Shown here one piece after another: positions 11,000 to 21,840 of a stretch of DNA of 64,000 nucleotides. Positions within the stretch are counted from its first letter, which is position 1; each line of letters begins with the position of its first letter. The stretch is from the NCBI GenBank assembly GCA_030141605.1, contig JAQGDQ010000271.1, positions 184,001-248,000 of the forward strand, given 5' to 3'. The notes below the pieces were generated by a model. It did not search any database. It worked only from the letters and a program-made list of their open reading frames with translations, and had not been told where the DNA came from. This DNA is from Tubiluchus corallicola. Taxonomy: Eukaryota > Priapulida > Priapulimorpha > Priapulimorphida > Tubiluchidae. The translations under genes were made by a program, and so were the position numbers.

Positions 11000-12244
11000 A
11001 AACTTTATTAAAGCAAAACTAATCAATGAGTCAAGCAGAAAGTTTCCTAAAATCAAACATCACTCATTCATCTTAGGTTCAATAAATATTCATTTTGTGT
11101 TTTTTTTTGAGAATACGAAGAAAAAGTAAATTTTTCGTACCAGGATGTCTAAAAAATGATACCTAGTTCTTTCATTATGGCAGTTTTCGTGAAGACGAAT
11201 CACAGATTTAAACACCGCATTTGAGCACAAAAAAAGATTGTTTGACTCGTGCAAAAAATGATGCAAATAACGAGCTCTAATACAAATTCTGTAGTCGGCT
11301 GTATGGAAAACAGCGGACGCCCTGTTGTGCAATACAAAACCGCATTCAACTGCGAAGCAAAAAAAGCCCTTGAGCGACACGCTTTTGAAGTACAATTTGA
11401 TATGCAGACTAGCAATCATTGTCTATACATGCATGGCATTCAAATCTATGAGAACAATGCACAGCAGAAACAATGTGAGAACAATGCACAGCAGAAACAA
11501 TGTGATTCTTGATTTTCTTTCAATTGTATTTTTTATGCTATTTTTAGTGCAGCATTTCACTGCGTTAGAACAAAAATCTTCAGAAAAGTGTCAACTCTTC
11601 TAAAATGTCTTGGAAACTAAACTTTCAGTCTGGGTGCTTAATACCAATTAGTACGTTTGTTCACATTTGTAAAGTCACGAAGAATACTAGCTGATTACTG
11701 TTGCTACATCGTTGGCATTACACCAACAGTTAACTGACAACGCTCTAAGAAAAGCAGCAAGAACTTCAAAAGGAAACCAATAGGTATTTGACTAAAAGAT
11801 CAGTTTCCATAAATTCTTGGGCAACGAGGTTAATTGCAGTAGATGAGCAGGTGTGAGATTAAAAGCAAAATTGCTACTCTGGCAAAGTAGTGCATGATAA
11901 CCAAACTACAAACAAAACGGTACCTAACACGATTGTTTCTACATATGTTACTGCTTATAGAAGTGAAGTAAAGAAGTGACATAAAAGTAGTAAAAACACT
12001 TTTTTCAATGACTTTCTTATTTCAAGAGCCCGCAGCAAAAATATTGAGTCAGTTATGTCGAGTTATTTGAGTCAAACGTCAGCAGTTTTTATGTGGCCCG
12101 TAATAAGCATTTTTAAGTGAATTACTGAGTGATTCTATTAAGCGTGAGTCTAATAAAGAGCGGATACTGTAGATCAGAATGAAAACTTGCTGAAATAAGA
12201 GTGAACATGTTGTTTACTATATAAAAAAATCATTGAATAGTTTT
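11000..12244. other. Intergenic, no gene seen
   Basis: Open frames here are short and unlike proteins. A perfect 27-bp duplication (GAGAACAATGCACAGCAG...) sits at 11450-11503. Confidence 0.45.
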
Positions 12245-12680
12245 GCCATTAAATAAAGTTCTGGATCTCAATAATGCTTTAAATAATACTAAGACAATGA
12301 CGGTAATGTTTCAGCATTACTGCACAGTGCACAGGTATAGGCAGTCATATAGTAACTAAATTGAAAGACATAAGACTTTTCAGCAGAGTTCTTCAGTGTC
12401 TAATTATGCAATTATACCAAAATATTAGGTAAAACCACACAACTACAATTGTTGCTAAAAGCAGCCATGTTTGTTAACGAATAAAATTGGTATTTGATTC
12501 AGTAATTAAAACAGAATATTTTGACATAATTGCAGAAGTCCAATGAAAAGTCTTATGTTTTTCAATTTAGTTACTGTATGACTGCATATACCTGTGCACT
12601 GTGCAATAAATGCTGAAACATTACCATCATTGTCTTGGTATTATTTAAAGCATTATTGAAGTTCTGAACTCTGTCTAAAC
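12245..12680. mobile_element. Foldback (long inverted-repeat) element
   Basis: Arms at about 12255-12390 and 12545-12672 are reverse complements, with blocks TCAATAATGCTTTAAATAAT, ACAATGA(C/T)GGTAATGTTTC and CTGTGCA(C/T)AGGTATA, and a ~155-bp spacer. It has no coding capacity. It ends about 70 bases beyond the rhomboid stop codon. Confidence 0.75.
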
Positions 12681-12752
12681 TATAGTTATGTGCAGTGTAG
12701 CTCTCTACAGAACACAGGGTGCACCACCAGTGCAAAGCCTAGCAACAAGTTA

Positions 12753-12922
12753 CTATGTGCAAAACGAGGACAGATTGTCGGCGTGAAAGCCACAGTAGAA
12801 CACGTTCCACAAGACGGCAAAAACAACCAGAGCAAAGAAAATTCCAAGCGACAACCACCAAACTTTTTCTTCCCAGGGCTCAACATCCAGATTGCGTAGC
12901 GTAACGATACCGATTAGCAAAC
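12753..12922 (-). CDS. Rhomboid-like protease, last coding exon
   Basis: Acceptor CTCTCCAG, then 2 nt completing a Gly codon, then LLIGIVTLRNLDVEPWEEKV, then a hydrophobic segment WWLSLGIFFALVVFAVLWNV, and a TAG stop at 12755-12753. This matches the end of metazoan RHBDL/rhomboid proteins, where the His-bearing helix is followed by (V/I)GL(x)xLRN(F/L), a loop with an aromatic pair, and the last transmembrane helix ending FAVxWN. The phase fits the 17144 donor exactly. Confidence 0.85.
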
Positions 12923-13555
12923 CTGGAGAGAAAATTCATACTTTTAGAAAGTGACTCATTTGTTCCCTATATCAAAAAGTAAAAAAAAATGTTTTGAACT
13001 ATTAATACTTGCACGTAATTGGAAAGGCGATATTCAAAGTTAAGCAATGTTAAGCCTGCACAACAAGTGGTCGGGTGATAATTACTTCAACGAAAACACC
13101 TTTATTGGGCAAGGTTGTAATGATCGCATTTGAAAATCATCGCAATCACTGTAATCAAATTCTGCGCTGGCATAAATTATTGCAATCAACCTTAGTTTAT
13201 TATTTAAATTAACCTGTGCTACTGTTGTACAGTTTTTTTTATCTTGTGTATAATCTGCAGATATTTTCTAAAAGCGCAATAACGTCTGTGTTTTTCTACA
13301 TTTGCACAACTTTAATTTTTTTTTCAAAGCAGCTGCAGTTTAGATTTGAATCCTTAATTAATACAACTGCAAAAAAAGCTTTAAACCTGCATTTTTGATA
13401 ATTAGAACTCTTCTGAAATGTGATTTTCATGTCCCCTTCATGATGGTTTTTAAAAATTAAAAAGATCAAATCAATTAAGCGAGCATCCCTGTTTTCCTCC
13501 TCTCTTTTTCTCCTCGGTCCTACATCAGTGTCTCCCTTCCACCCACTAATTCGCT
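12923..13555 (-). other. Rhomboid intron, start of a 4.2-kb intron
   Basis: AT-rich intronic DNA with no recognised feature. Confidence 0.5.
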
Positions 13556-13559
13556 CATT

Positions 13560-13795
13560 TACACCATTCCTCTCTTTCTGCGCCTCCTTTTGCTCATTTT
13601 TCCTTTCGTTAGCCCTCCCTTTCTCTCTTTTTTCACTCACTCTCCTCTCTCTCTCACTCTTTCTCTCCCAGTCTCTCTCTCTCTCTTCCTCTCTCTTGGT
13701 CTCTCTCTCTCTTTCTCTTTATCTCTCTTCCTCTCAGTCTCTCTCTTCCAGTCTCTCTCTTTCTCTCACTCTCTCTTTCTCTCTTCCTCTCTCTT
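13560..13795 (+). repeat. Imperfect (CT)n microsatellite
   Basis: A long CTCTCT tract is broken by TTCC and CAGT. Serine/leucine-rich open frames here are artefacts of the repeat. Confidence 0.9.
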
Positions 13796-14232
13796 ATATA
13801 ATAATATAATATAAATACTTTTATAATCTGTGTAACTTATTTGTTTTTATATAGTACTTTATGTATTGACTTAAATCTAAAATAAATAAAATAAATATTC
13901 CCAAAACGTTATCGTTGATCATAATCGCATCATAATTCCAAGCAATAATTTGCAACCTTTTCTTTTCAACTTTCAAAGAAATTTTCAGAATTCCTACTTA
14001 GTTTTTCCTAATATTTTATTTTAACATAAAATGTCAAACACGGATCTATCATACGCTGTCATAACTGCAATGCGAAAATCGCTAATGCTATTATGATAGT
14101 ACAAGGCGCGAGACCTCAACCAAACGATCACGGCTTCACAATTGTAAAAACAGCAACTGTATAGCATGTAGCATACATAAATGCAAATACAATCACTTCT
14201 AAACACCAATACTTATTTACTTTAATTTGTGA

Positions 14233-14297
14233 ATGTGTGTGTGTGTGTGTGTGTGTGTGCGTGCGCGTGTGCGTGCGTGCGTGCGTGCGCGTGTGCA
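14233..14297 (+). repeat. (GT)n/(GCGT)n microsatellite
   Basis: Alternating GT passes into GCGTGCGT, a potential Z-DNA-forming purine-pyrimidine tract. Confidence 0.9.
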
Positions 14298-14830
14298 AAT
14301 ATTAAAGTATTTGATTTTCTAACGATCCTGTCGCAACCAATTTCTTGACGATTTTACCAAAACTGTTGGTAGCTTAAGGTTAAACAATGGCAAACAGTAG
14401 AGCACCAAGCAGCTTTCTAATGGCGACAACAGATCTCAGCGATATCTACTTCTCCTGCTTAGGACTTCGCCACGTGACCACGATCATATGACCCTAGGTT
14501 AACGAAATTATGCCCCCCGAGATGGAGCCACCCTGCAACCTGAACCCATCTTGAATATTTTTATTCGTGATATATGTCAGTGACATTTACACAGCTTGAA
14601 GTAATCATATTGCAAATTCTTTATGTAAACTATAACTGCTATCTTTTGTTAGTCAATAAAAACACTCTTTAAGAAATACCATTACTTTACTATTTGTTCA
14701 GAAATTGCACTATTTTACTATATGTTGTATACCAAATTAGCACGTATTTCGATACAACTGTAGTGACCAACTTCAGGGGTTTTAGACCGCACCCTGGAGG
14801 ATAATCTGTCCCTGAGCACGACATGAGTTT

Positions 14831-15261
14831 CAGGGGCAGAATTAGATGTAGCAAGCAGGGGGGGGGGCGCAAAAATTTTCTGGGAGGGCGAGGTATCCAA
14901 AGTGGTTAAATGATGGTTAAGCCAATTTTTAACTCCTTTTATACTGCATGCAGGCCTATAATTAGCATGTGTGTAGGACGGCGTAGTGGACAGAGCAATA
15001 ATGAGAAAATTAACTCTCAGTTAACCTAACGTTATTAATGTGCCTCTAACTAAATTGTTATTTACAGAAATTTATCACACACAAGTTTTAAGAAAATAAC
15101 ACACTGAAGCTACCAAACATTTTTTTACCTAATTCTAATTCATATTGAAAATGATTACATGCGAACTGCAATTTTCACTGCAAAAAAAAATTATTTGTCC
15201 GATTTTGCAGGGGGGCGCAAATTTTGACAGGGGGGCGCGTGCCCCCCTCGCTCTGACCCTG
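14831..15261. mobile_element. Non-autonomous hAT-like element
   Basis: The ends are CAGGGGCAGA and TCTGACCCTG, flanked by the exact 8-bp duplication ATGAGTTT (14823-14830 and 15262-15269). G-runs (GGGGGGGCGC) lie near both ends. It sits in a rhomboid intron and has no transposase. Confidence 0.85.
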
Positions 15262-15539
15262 ATGAGTTTCATTGACAATTCAGTACTTGACACATTTCTA
15301 CTATACTCTTTCGGAGAGTTTATACGCCTCATAAAAACAGGAGCCGGCAATAAACAGCACCAATCAAAATATTGCAGTGTTTGCATATCGGTTACGCATA
15401 CAAGCACAAAAAAATCTATCAAAATAACAGAAATTTAAAATGTAAATAATAAGAAATAAAAGTGAGACAATGTTTACACATTAAATAACACACGAGTAAT
15501 AGCGAACACTAATCAGTAGTTGACTGACAGAAACTGGCA

Positions 15540-15980
15540 CCTGTGGAATCGCTTGTGATAATTTCTTTTGTTTTCAGTTGAATTGCATTTGCTTTATAAA
15601 TTTTTCGTTTTGAGTTTGATTTTGTTGCTTTTGTGTGATATAATTTTTGCTCTAAGTTGAATTCTGTTTTGCTTTGGTTTTGACAAATTTTTTACCGTCA
15701 GTTGAATTGCTTTTGCTTTATAAAATTTTCACTTTGAGTTTCATTTTGTTTGATATAATTTTTTGCTATAAGTTAAATTCCATTTTGCATTGCTTGTGAA
15801 AACTTCCTTTTATTCTGAGTGGAATTGCATTTTTGCTTTGAGTAGATTTTTGTTGCTTTTTTGTTTGATATAATTTTTTCTCTACATTGAATTTCATTAA
15901 TTTTTTGGTTGATGTTATTCCTTGTTATGCTTTGAATTTCATTTCTGCTTTGAATTGATTTTTGTTGCTTTTGCCTTTTA
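15540..15980. repeat. Degenerate tandem repeat, T-rich
   Basis: Words TTGAATT(G)CATTTTGCTTT, TTGATTTTGTTGCTTTT and GATATAATTTTTGCTCTA recur about every 110 bases with drift. This is an old minisatellite. Confidence 0.6.
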
Positions 15981-16394
15981 TATATACACAAACACCTAAA
16001 AATCTCATGAGCCTGTGAGTAAACTTGTATTTTTAATAAGGGGCAGCTGACCAAATGACCAATACGTCTTTCACTGCTCCTTCTCAGCTGCAATGAAATG
16101 TAAAAATAATTATGTTGAATTTTAACTGCTATTGAGAAAAAAATTGAATTGAATTAGAAGCAGTTATTCAGTTCAATTAAACCTAGCTCTATAATGGATA
16201 TAGGATTGTTTATATGCAAAATAAAATGCACAATTACTTGTGGTGTATTAGTAACACCACTACCTACCTAGTATCTAGGTAATTATTTTTAATTAATAGC
16301 TTACACATATTGGCATACAGTTTACATGTAAGCTAGCTGCACAACTGCTTGTGGTGTACTGCACGTACAATGTTGTAACGCATTATTATGTAGC

Positions 16395-16510
16395 GCACAC
16401 TATTCGGCAAAGATGAATTTCACTATGTTGCTAACTGTAAAATATTCCAATGCATACATGACTTTATATTACGTACTAAACGCTTCCATTAGTTTCTATC
16501 TACTACTTTT
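16395..16510 (+). repeat. Dispersed repeat F, copy 1 (partial)
   Basis: The block GATGAA(T)TTNACTATGTTGC, then ACTGTAAAATATTCC, then TACTAAACGCTTCC is shared with 23995-24090 (+) and 33010-33110 (-). Confidence 0.75.
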
Positions 16511-16560
16511 TGTGTAATCATTGTACTTGCTTGTTATTATGTGGCCCTTTTAAAAAAGAG

Positions 16561-16760
16561 TACTCAGTAACTGGTTGTGGCGTGTTATAAAATAAGTGCT
16601 TTATAATTGTCAACGTGATAGGATACACATTTTCCAAGGTGAATAACGATTTTTTAACACTGGACCCCTAAAACCGGGCTCCCCACAAAAGTTAGCACTC
16701 TAGGCCACAGCCCAGTTAGCCTATACATAAATACGCCACAGCAGTTATGAAACACTTTTT
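16561..16760 (+). repeat. Dispersed repeat E, copy 1
   Basis: CAGTAACTG...TGTGG(C/T)GTGTTATAAAAT and later AGTTAGCCTAT...AATACGCC match 45750-45905, in the same orientation. Confidence 0.6.
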
Positions 16761-16796
16761 TGGCCTTTACGAATGATAATCACTTGCTATTGAGTA

Positions 16797-17105
16797 TGGT
16801 AAGCCCTCGCTTAATGACTCTTCCTTTAGCGATGTTTCATTTTAACGACGCCGAGCATTTGGCACATTTTTTTACTTAACGACGCACATTTCGCTTTAAC
16901 GACAGTTTTTTACTTTGCTCAAGGCAAATTTTTATCTGGTTAACAAAACTCTTACCTAATTTGATGCACTAAAACAGCACCTATTGTGTTATTCTGTTCT
17001 AAAAACGTATCTCAGTTCTTTTACATTACACTCAGTGGAGGTGTAGGTTTCATTTAACGACGTTTCACTTAGCGTCGTGTTTTGCTGTTAACTGAGAACT
17101 TACTG
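16797..17105. mobile_element. Tigger/pogo-type MITE next to a rhomboid exon
   Basis: The ends GTAAGCCCTCGCTTAA and TTAACTGAGAACTTAC are imperfect inverted repeats flanked by TA (16795-16796, 17106-17107). ACGACG words inside are typical of this kind of element. It lies 39 bases past the donor of the 17144-17291 exon. Confidence 0.65.
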
Positions 17106-17143
17106 TACAGCAAAGTTAGAAACACGGGCTACTAGTAAGTTAC

Positions 17144-17291
17144 CTGCTAATGCACCGGCCCCGTGAGCTGCATATCCAACGCCCGTTTCCGTTCCCACGT
17201 ACCGGTAATAAAGAGCCGTCGCCACATCGGCCCCGACTAAGACGACTATGAATATTAGGCGAAACCAGCCAAACTGCATTTCTTTCCAGTT
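17144..17291 (-). CDS. Rhomboid-like protease, exon with catalytic His
   Basis: Acceptor GCTTTTCAG, 49 codons plus 1 nt, donor GTAACT. It reads NWKEMQFGWFRLIFIVVLVG...YRYVGTETGVGYAAHGAGALA. The AAHGAG motif carries the histidine of the Ser-His dyad (codon 17165-17163). The start joins in phase 0 to the GASGG exon, giving NVIMNWKEM, close to the NxxxNxxEM segment in RHBDL proteins. Confidence 0.92.
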
Positions 17292-17299
17292 CTGAAAAG

Positions 17300-17945
17300 C
17301 AGATGCAGGTAATATGTAGGAATGTCAGAAATGTAAGAAACTAACCACACAGGTGGCAAAATAAGCAGCCAGATGAAGTATTGAACAAAGAAACAACATT
17401 AAAATTTTCAAAACCTCAGAATATTCTGTCTTGCTTTTTTTCCGCCAGATTCAAAATTCACGCATTACTTTGCTTCTATTCCCAACTTGGGATTTAGGTA
17501 GTTTTGCGAAGATTTGGGAACATTGAACCTGGTCAGTAAATGGATGGTGATCGTTCAGAAAACTATTTCTTGGCGATTTTATCTGGCACCATAGTTCCGA
17601 AAAAAATTTTTGTCAAAAAGTCAAATCCTGCTACAAAACACCGTGTAGAATAACTAGAGAAATTAGTAATCTGAAAAGTATGATGCAAGCAGTGTCTGGA
17701 ACACAACAATGTGATTTTTAACTAACGCAGTATCGGGGCAATTCAACCTTTTCTTGACTGTAAAGAATTTACCCAAAAGACTCAAAGCAAATGAGAAAAG
17801 GTTGTTACAAATGTCAAAAGCCACTGCTGTGTTCCAGAGACTCCTAACAAACTACGCTGTATGTTAAAGTGCATAAAAATTTTATTGTTTGTGTGCTTGC
17901 AAACCAAAATTATCCATAAATCGGCATAGTTAAAACTACGTTATG
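17300..17945 (-). other. Rhomboid intron, no other feature seen
   Basis: AT-rich intronic DNA. Confidence 0.5.
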
Positions 17946-17949
17946 GTGC

Positions 17950-18480
17950 TTAAAGGCACAATGCACCAAACATTTGGTCAAATATCAAAAAAACACTAAA
18001 AATCGAATTTTATAATTGTGAAGGTACCCACTTTTCTGATTAGAAACTAGTACTGTAATTGTAAAAAAACTCGTATTTTCAAACTCTGATTGTAGTTCGT
18101 GGAAGCAGTCATTTTGATTCGGGTTTTTTCTGTTGCCAAGCCCAGATCTTCGTAAGAGCCGTCTACTGGATTTAAACATAACTTCAACGTGTTTTTGCAA
18201 AGTCCATAGCAACCACACTTTCGTACGATTGCTAAGTATTTTGTAGAAACGCGACAAAACAATGGCTAACTTTAAAAGAGATTTTCTCAAGATTATGTTT
18301 TTTCAGTGTGAAGCCTGCACCTCAACGTCAATGTGGATTATCTCAGCTTAGTAATAACATAGAGCAATGAACTTGGTATCAAAATGATCCTCACGAAATG
18401 GCGATTCAGGGTATGTGAATAACTAGAAAAGCTTAATTGCCGACTTATGGACGATTTTGTTATGCAAGCACACATTTCAT
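17950..18480 (+). repeat. Dispersed repeat D, copy 1 (empty site for hAT-B)
   Basis: It corresponds to 30642-31648 and, inverted, to 40499-41507 (GTGGAAGCAG(T/C)CATTTTG, CTGGA(T/C)TTAAACATAACTTC, GGTATCAAAATGATCCTCA). This copy reads GAGCAATGAACTTGG without interruption where the other two carry a hAT-B element, so it is the pre-insertion state. Confidence 0.85.
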
Positions 18481-18674
18481 ACAAAAATGCAAAAACATTG
18501 TCTCAAACTATCAATTTTGACTACAAACAAAGTTCTACAGGACCTGCAGCAAGGCAAATCCACGCCGGATCCTGAAAATAAATCAAGGTCATCAGAACAT
18601 TTGCTCTCGGTACGAAGCTTAAAAACTTTCTGCAGAAAACCATAGATATAAAAAAATAATGTAAACAGCCTTAC

Positions 18675-18775
18675 CATAATAACATTGGACAAATGAGCAG
18701 CTAGAATAGCATAGACTCCTCCTGAAGCACCAGCAAGGAACACCAGCGGATCAACAACAGATGTGCCTAACGAAC
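18675..18775 (-). CDS. Rhomboid-like protease, exon with catalytic Ser
   Basis: Acceptor TTTATTAAAG, 2 nt, then 33 codons [20 protein letters not shown]... to NVIM, donor GTAAGG. The GASGG motif holds the nucleophilic serine (codon 18725-18723) of rhomboid intramembrane proteases. The exon begins with 2 nt, so it needs a preceding exon ending with 1 nt. The upstream exon that I can find ends with 2 nt, so one exon is missing between them. Confidence 0.92.
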
Positions 18776-19018
18776 CTTTAATAAACAGAAAGAATTTTTC
18801 AAGCCACTTTAATGTTTTTAAAGAAGCCAGTTCTCTAAATTCGTGGGGAAAAACAGACATGTTCAGAATTTTCAAATGGCGACTCTTAAATTTGCTCGAC
18901 TTAGAAAAAAGAGAGGGAGAATTTTTCCTTTTCTACATTTCGTTTCTATTCTACTTTTGCATATAAATGTAATTTTGTGTTTAGTTTACTAACAGCCGCA
19001 GAAAATGGTTATTAAACA
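18776..19018 (-). other. Rhomboid intron, no other feature seen
   Basis: Read on the - strand for the missing transmembrane exon; nothing resembling it is present. Confidence 0.5.
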
Positions 19019-19022
19019 TTAA

Positions 19023-19644
19023 CCCTCATAGGGTGACCGGGGGGTAAAAAATTACCCCCAGACCAGTTTTTTGCATTTTACCCTTTTACCATACGCATTC
19101 CAGTAAACCTTTTCTATGACTTTTTCTAAATATGTTTTGTGCACAAAATACTTTCAGTTATTTATTTTAGGCGCTTTGTCTCACCACGAAATAAAAGTGA
19201 AAATGCAATATGTTGATTTTTTAAAATTGTCGAAACTTTACTTCGCTTGTCTATACATTATACGGACGATGTATCTGATAAAACAAAATGTCAGTTACTC
19301 AAATTACTCCACCTAAAAGAAGTATGTAGTAGACAATAAATTCAAAATAACAATGATTTTTGCACACGCGCTAGCAATGTCGGTTGTCTACAGTTATTCC
19401 AGCATAGATAAGGGAACGTAACTAAGTGAATTTAAATTTCGTATTACTAGTAAGTCACATGTCTTTAAGCAGAGGTATAATGTATCCTATGGTGGTCAGC
19501 ATAACCACAAATTATGCTGTTGCTGTTTATTAATGAAACACGGCGGTTTATCAAAAGTAATTTACGAATTATGGTGGGGGTAATTTTTTACCCCCCCCCC
19601 AAGGTTACCAAAATCGGTTGTAAAAAATCGTGACCCTATAAGGG
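19023..19644. mobile_element. piggyBac-like MITE
   Basis: TTAA flanks both ends (19019-19022 and 19645-19648), with inverted termini CCCTCATAGGGT and ACCCTATAAGGG. A second inverted pair, GGGGTAAAAAATTACCCCC and GGGGTAATTTTTTACCCCC, lies just inside. It encodes no transposase. TTAA duplication and CCC ends are typical of the piggyBac superfamily. Confidence 0.75.
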
Positions 19645-19920
19645 TTAAACATTAAGTAAAGCAGATGGAAGCTCAGCAGAACAAAGCACACATACAATCA
19701 AACCTTTTTATACCACTGACTTTATGATTGCGTTAAGTTAGTGAGTTTGGAATTATAGAGTGCACTAATTTTATTTACTATTATTAGTATTACTTATTAC
19801 ACACAGTGTAAACAGAAAATTAAAATCATATTTACATTAAAACTTGTATGTGACAAGTTTAGAACAACCGGTAAAAGCAATAGTGCCATAAACTTAAAAC
19901 TAAATTACAACTATATTCAA

Positions 19921-20075
19921 AAGGAATTGGAAAAATTACAAAATGCACGCAGTATAATACATGATGCAAAAACATTAAGAATTAAATTAGAAACATACAT
20001 GATTACAAATAGTAAAGAAATTTATAAAATGTTCAAAATACACAACAGCATGACACTGAGAAATTCGTTTTAAAT
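19921..20075 (+). pseudogene. Possible LINE reverse-transcriptase C-terminal relic
   Basis: A short open stretch of the form KELEKLQNARSIIHDAK...SKEIYKMFKIHN recalls the LEKLQ...LxxxI C-terminal segment of CR1/L2-type reverse transcriptases. It is brief and diverged, so the call is weak. Confidence 0.3.
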
Positions 20076-20204
20076 AAAAACACTCAATAGTTTTGTAGAA
20101 GAAATTATCAGCTACTTATGCAAAAAGTTTCTATTTTATATATTCACTATTATATATATAATTTTATCACTTTTATACTTTCATTTTTTAATACATATAC
20201 GTCC

Positions 20205-21055
20205 AGTTATTGTCCACCGCCCATGTACTGCACACACACTTTACTTACCACCGACAACACCGCCCGCGTACTGCACACACACTTTACCTACCACCGACAA
20301 CACTGCCCGTGTACTGCACACATACTTTACTTACCACCGACAACACCACCCATGTACTGCACACACACTTTACTTACCACCGACAACACCGCCCGTGTAC
20401 TGCACACACACTTTACTTACCACCGACAACACCACCCATGTACTGCACACACACTTTACTTACCACCGACAACACCACCCGTGTACTGCACACACACTTT
20501 ACTTACCACAGACAACACCACCCATGTACTGCACACACACTTTACTTACCACCGACAACACCACCCGTGTACTGTACACGCACTTTACCTACCATCAACA
20601 ACACCGCCCATGTACTGCACACACACTTTACTTACCACCGACAACACTGCCCGTGTACTGCACACACACTTTACTTACCACCGACAACACCGCCCGTGTA
20701 CAGCACAAGCACTTTACTTACCACCGACAACACTGCCCGTGTACTGCACACACACTTTACTTACCACCGACAACACTGCCTGTGTACTGCACACACACTT
20801 TACTTACCACCGACAACACCGCCCGTGTACTGCACAAGCACTTTACTTACCACCAACAACACCGACAACACCACCCGTGTACTGCACACACTTTACTTAC
20901 CACCGACAACACCGCCCATGTACTGCACACACACTTTACTTACTACCGACAACACCGCCCATGTACTGCACACACACTTTACTTACCACCGACAACACCG
21001 CCCGTGTACAGCACCAGCACTTTACTTACCACCAACAACGCCGCACATGTACACA
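20205..21055. repeat. 43-bp minisatellite in a rhomboid intron
   Basis: The unit GTACTGCACACACACTTTAC, then TTACCACCGACAACACC(G/A)CCC, repeats every 43 bases, about 19 copies. Because 43 is not a multiple of 3 and the unit has no stop, all three + frames stay open for ~300-380 codons; these are not genes. On the - strand, which is the rhomboid strand, each unit reads GGTGGTAAGTAAAG and TGTGTGTGCAG, a donor-like and an acceptor-like signal. Confidence 0.92.
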
Positions 21056-21245
21056 AACACCGTACAGATGTACACAAACACCGTACAGATACATGCAGAA
21101 GTGCGGTTACACTTTACTTACCAACAACGCTGCACATGTACACAAACACTGTACAGATGTACACAAACACCGTACAGATACATGCAGAAGTACGGTTACA
21201 CTTTACTTACCACCAACAACGCCGCACAGGTACACAAACAAAATG
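21056..21245. repeat. Variant tail of the 43-bp array
   Basis: Blocks TACACAAACACCGTACAGAT and CATGCAGAAGT(G/A)CGGTTACA recur about 85 bases apart, a higher-order mixture of array fragments. Confidence 0.75.
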
Positions 21246-21259
21246 CGCCACCATTTGTG

Positions 21260-21840
21260 AACCAATTCAAGCGGTATCCCCAGAATAACTTGAATAATTA
21301 GGTTAAAAGTGATGTGTATCGCCCTGCAAGAATTAGTAGCACGTTAAACATCTGCATGCAATGCAATGATTCACAGCAGTGACTGGTGCCTACAACAGTG
21401 CTGGTCATAATAATTAGATATAGTCAACAAAACAATGAAAAAGCCACGAAAAGGGCCGGGTTATCCTATAGGCCAGTATAGCTTGCAGCCTCAAGTTTGG
21501 GTGGCCCTCAAGTGTTAGAAACATTTGGTAAAAAATTGATTTCGCTACGGTTGTTCTTAAGGAATATTTTTATGGACAGGTATTCTAGCTGTTCTAGTTT
21601 GTTTAAAGAATTTGCTATAAGTTTACTGCAAGCTAAACAAATGTCGTTAAAATACAAAACGAGTAAAAAGTATTCAACATGGATGTGGGCGAAGTGTGGC
21701 TTCACCAAAAGGGGCCATAATTTTATTAGCCCAGGGGCCCCCAAAATAATCTTGCTCTGAACACGAAGTGCTTTTGCTGCCCATATTCAAGGAGCAGTTC
21801 AAAGTACATAAAGAAAAGCATTTGCTTATCGGACTCTTTA
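21260..21840. other. Rhomboid intron, nothing recognised
   Basis: Searched on both strands for the missing rhomboid exon; not found. Confidence 0.5.

Noticed and set aside
13296-13814. Lys/Glu-rich and Ser/Leu-rich frames near 13.5 kb
   Set aside because: Products of the imperfect (CT)n tract; no conserved features.
20118-21301. Three overlapping + strand open frames of 297-380 codons, His/Thr-rich
   Set aside because: They are three frames of the same stop-free 43-bp tandem array; no start context, domain or splice support.
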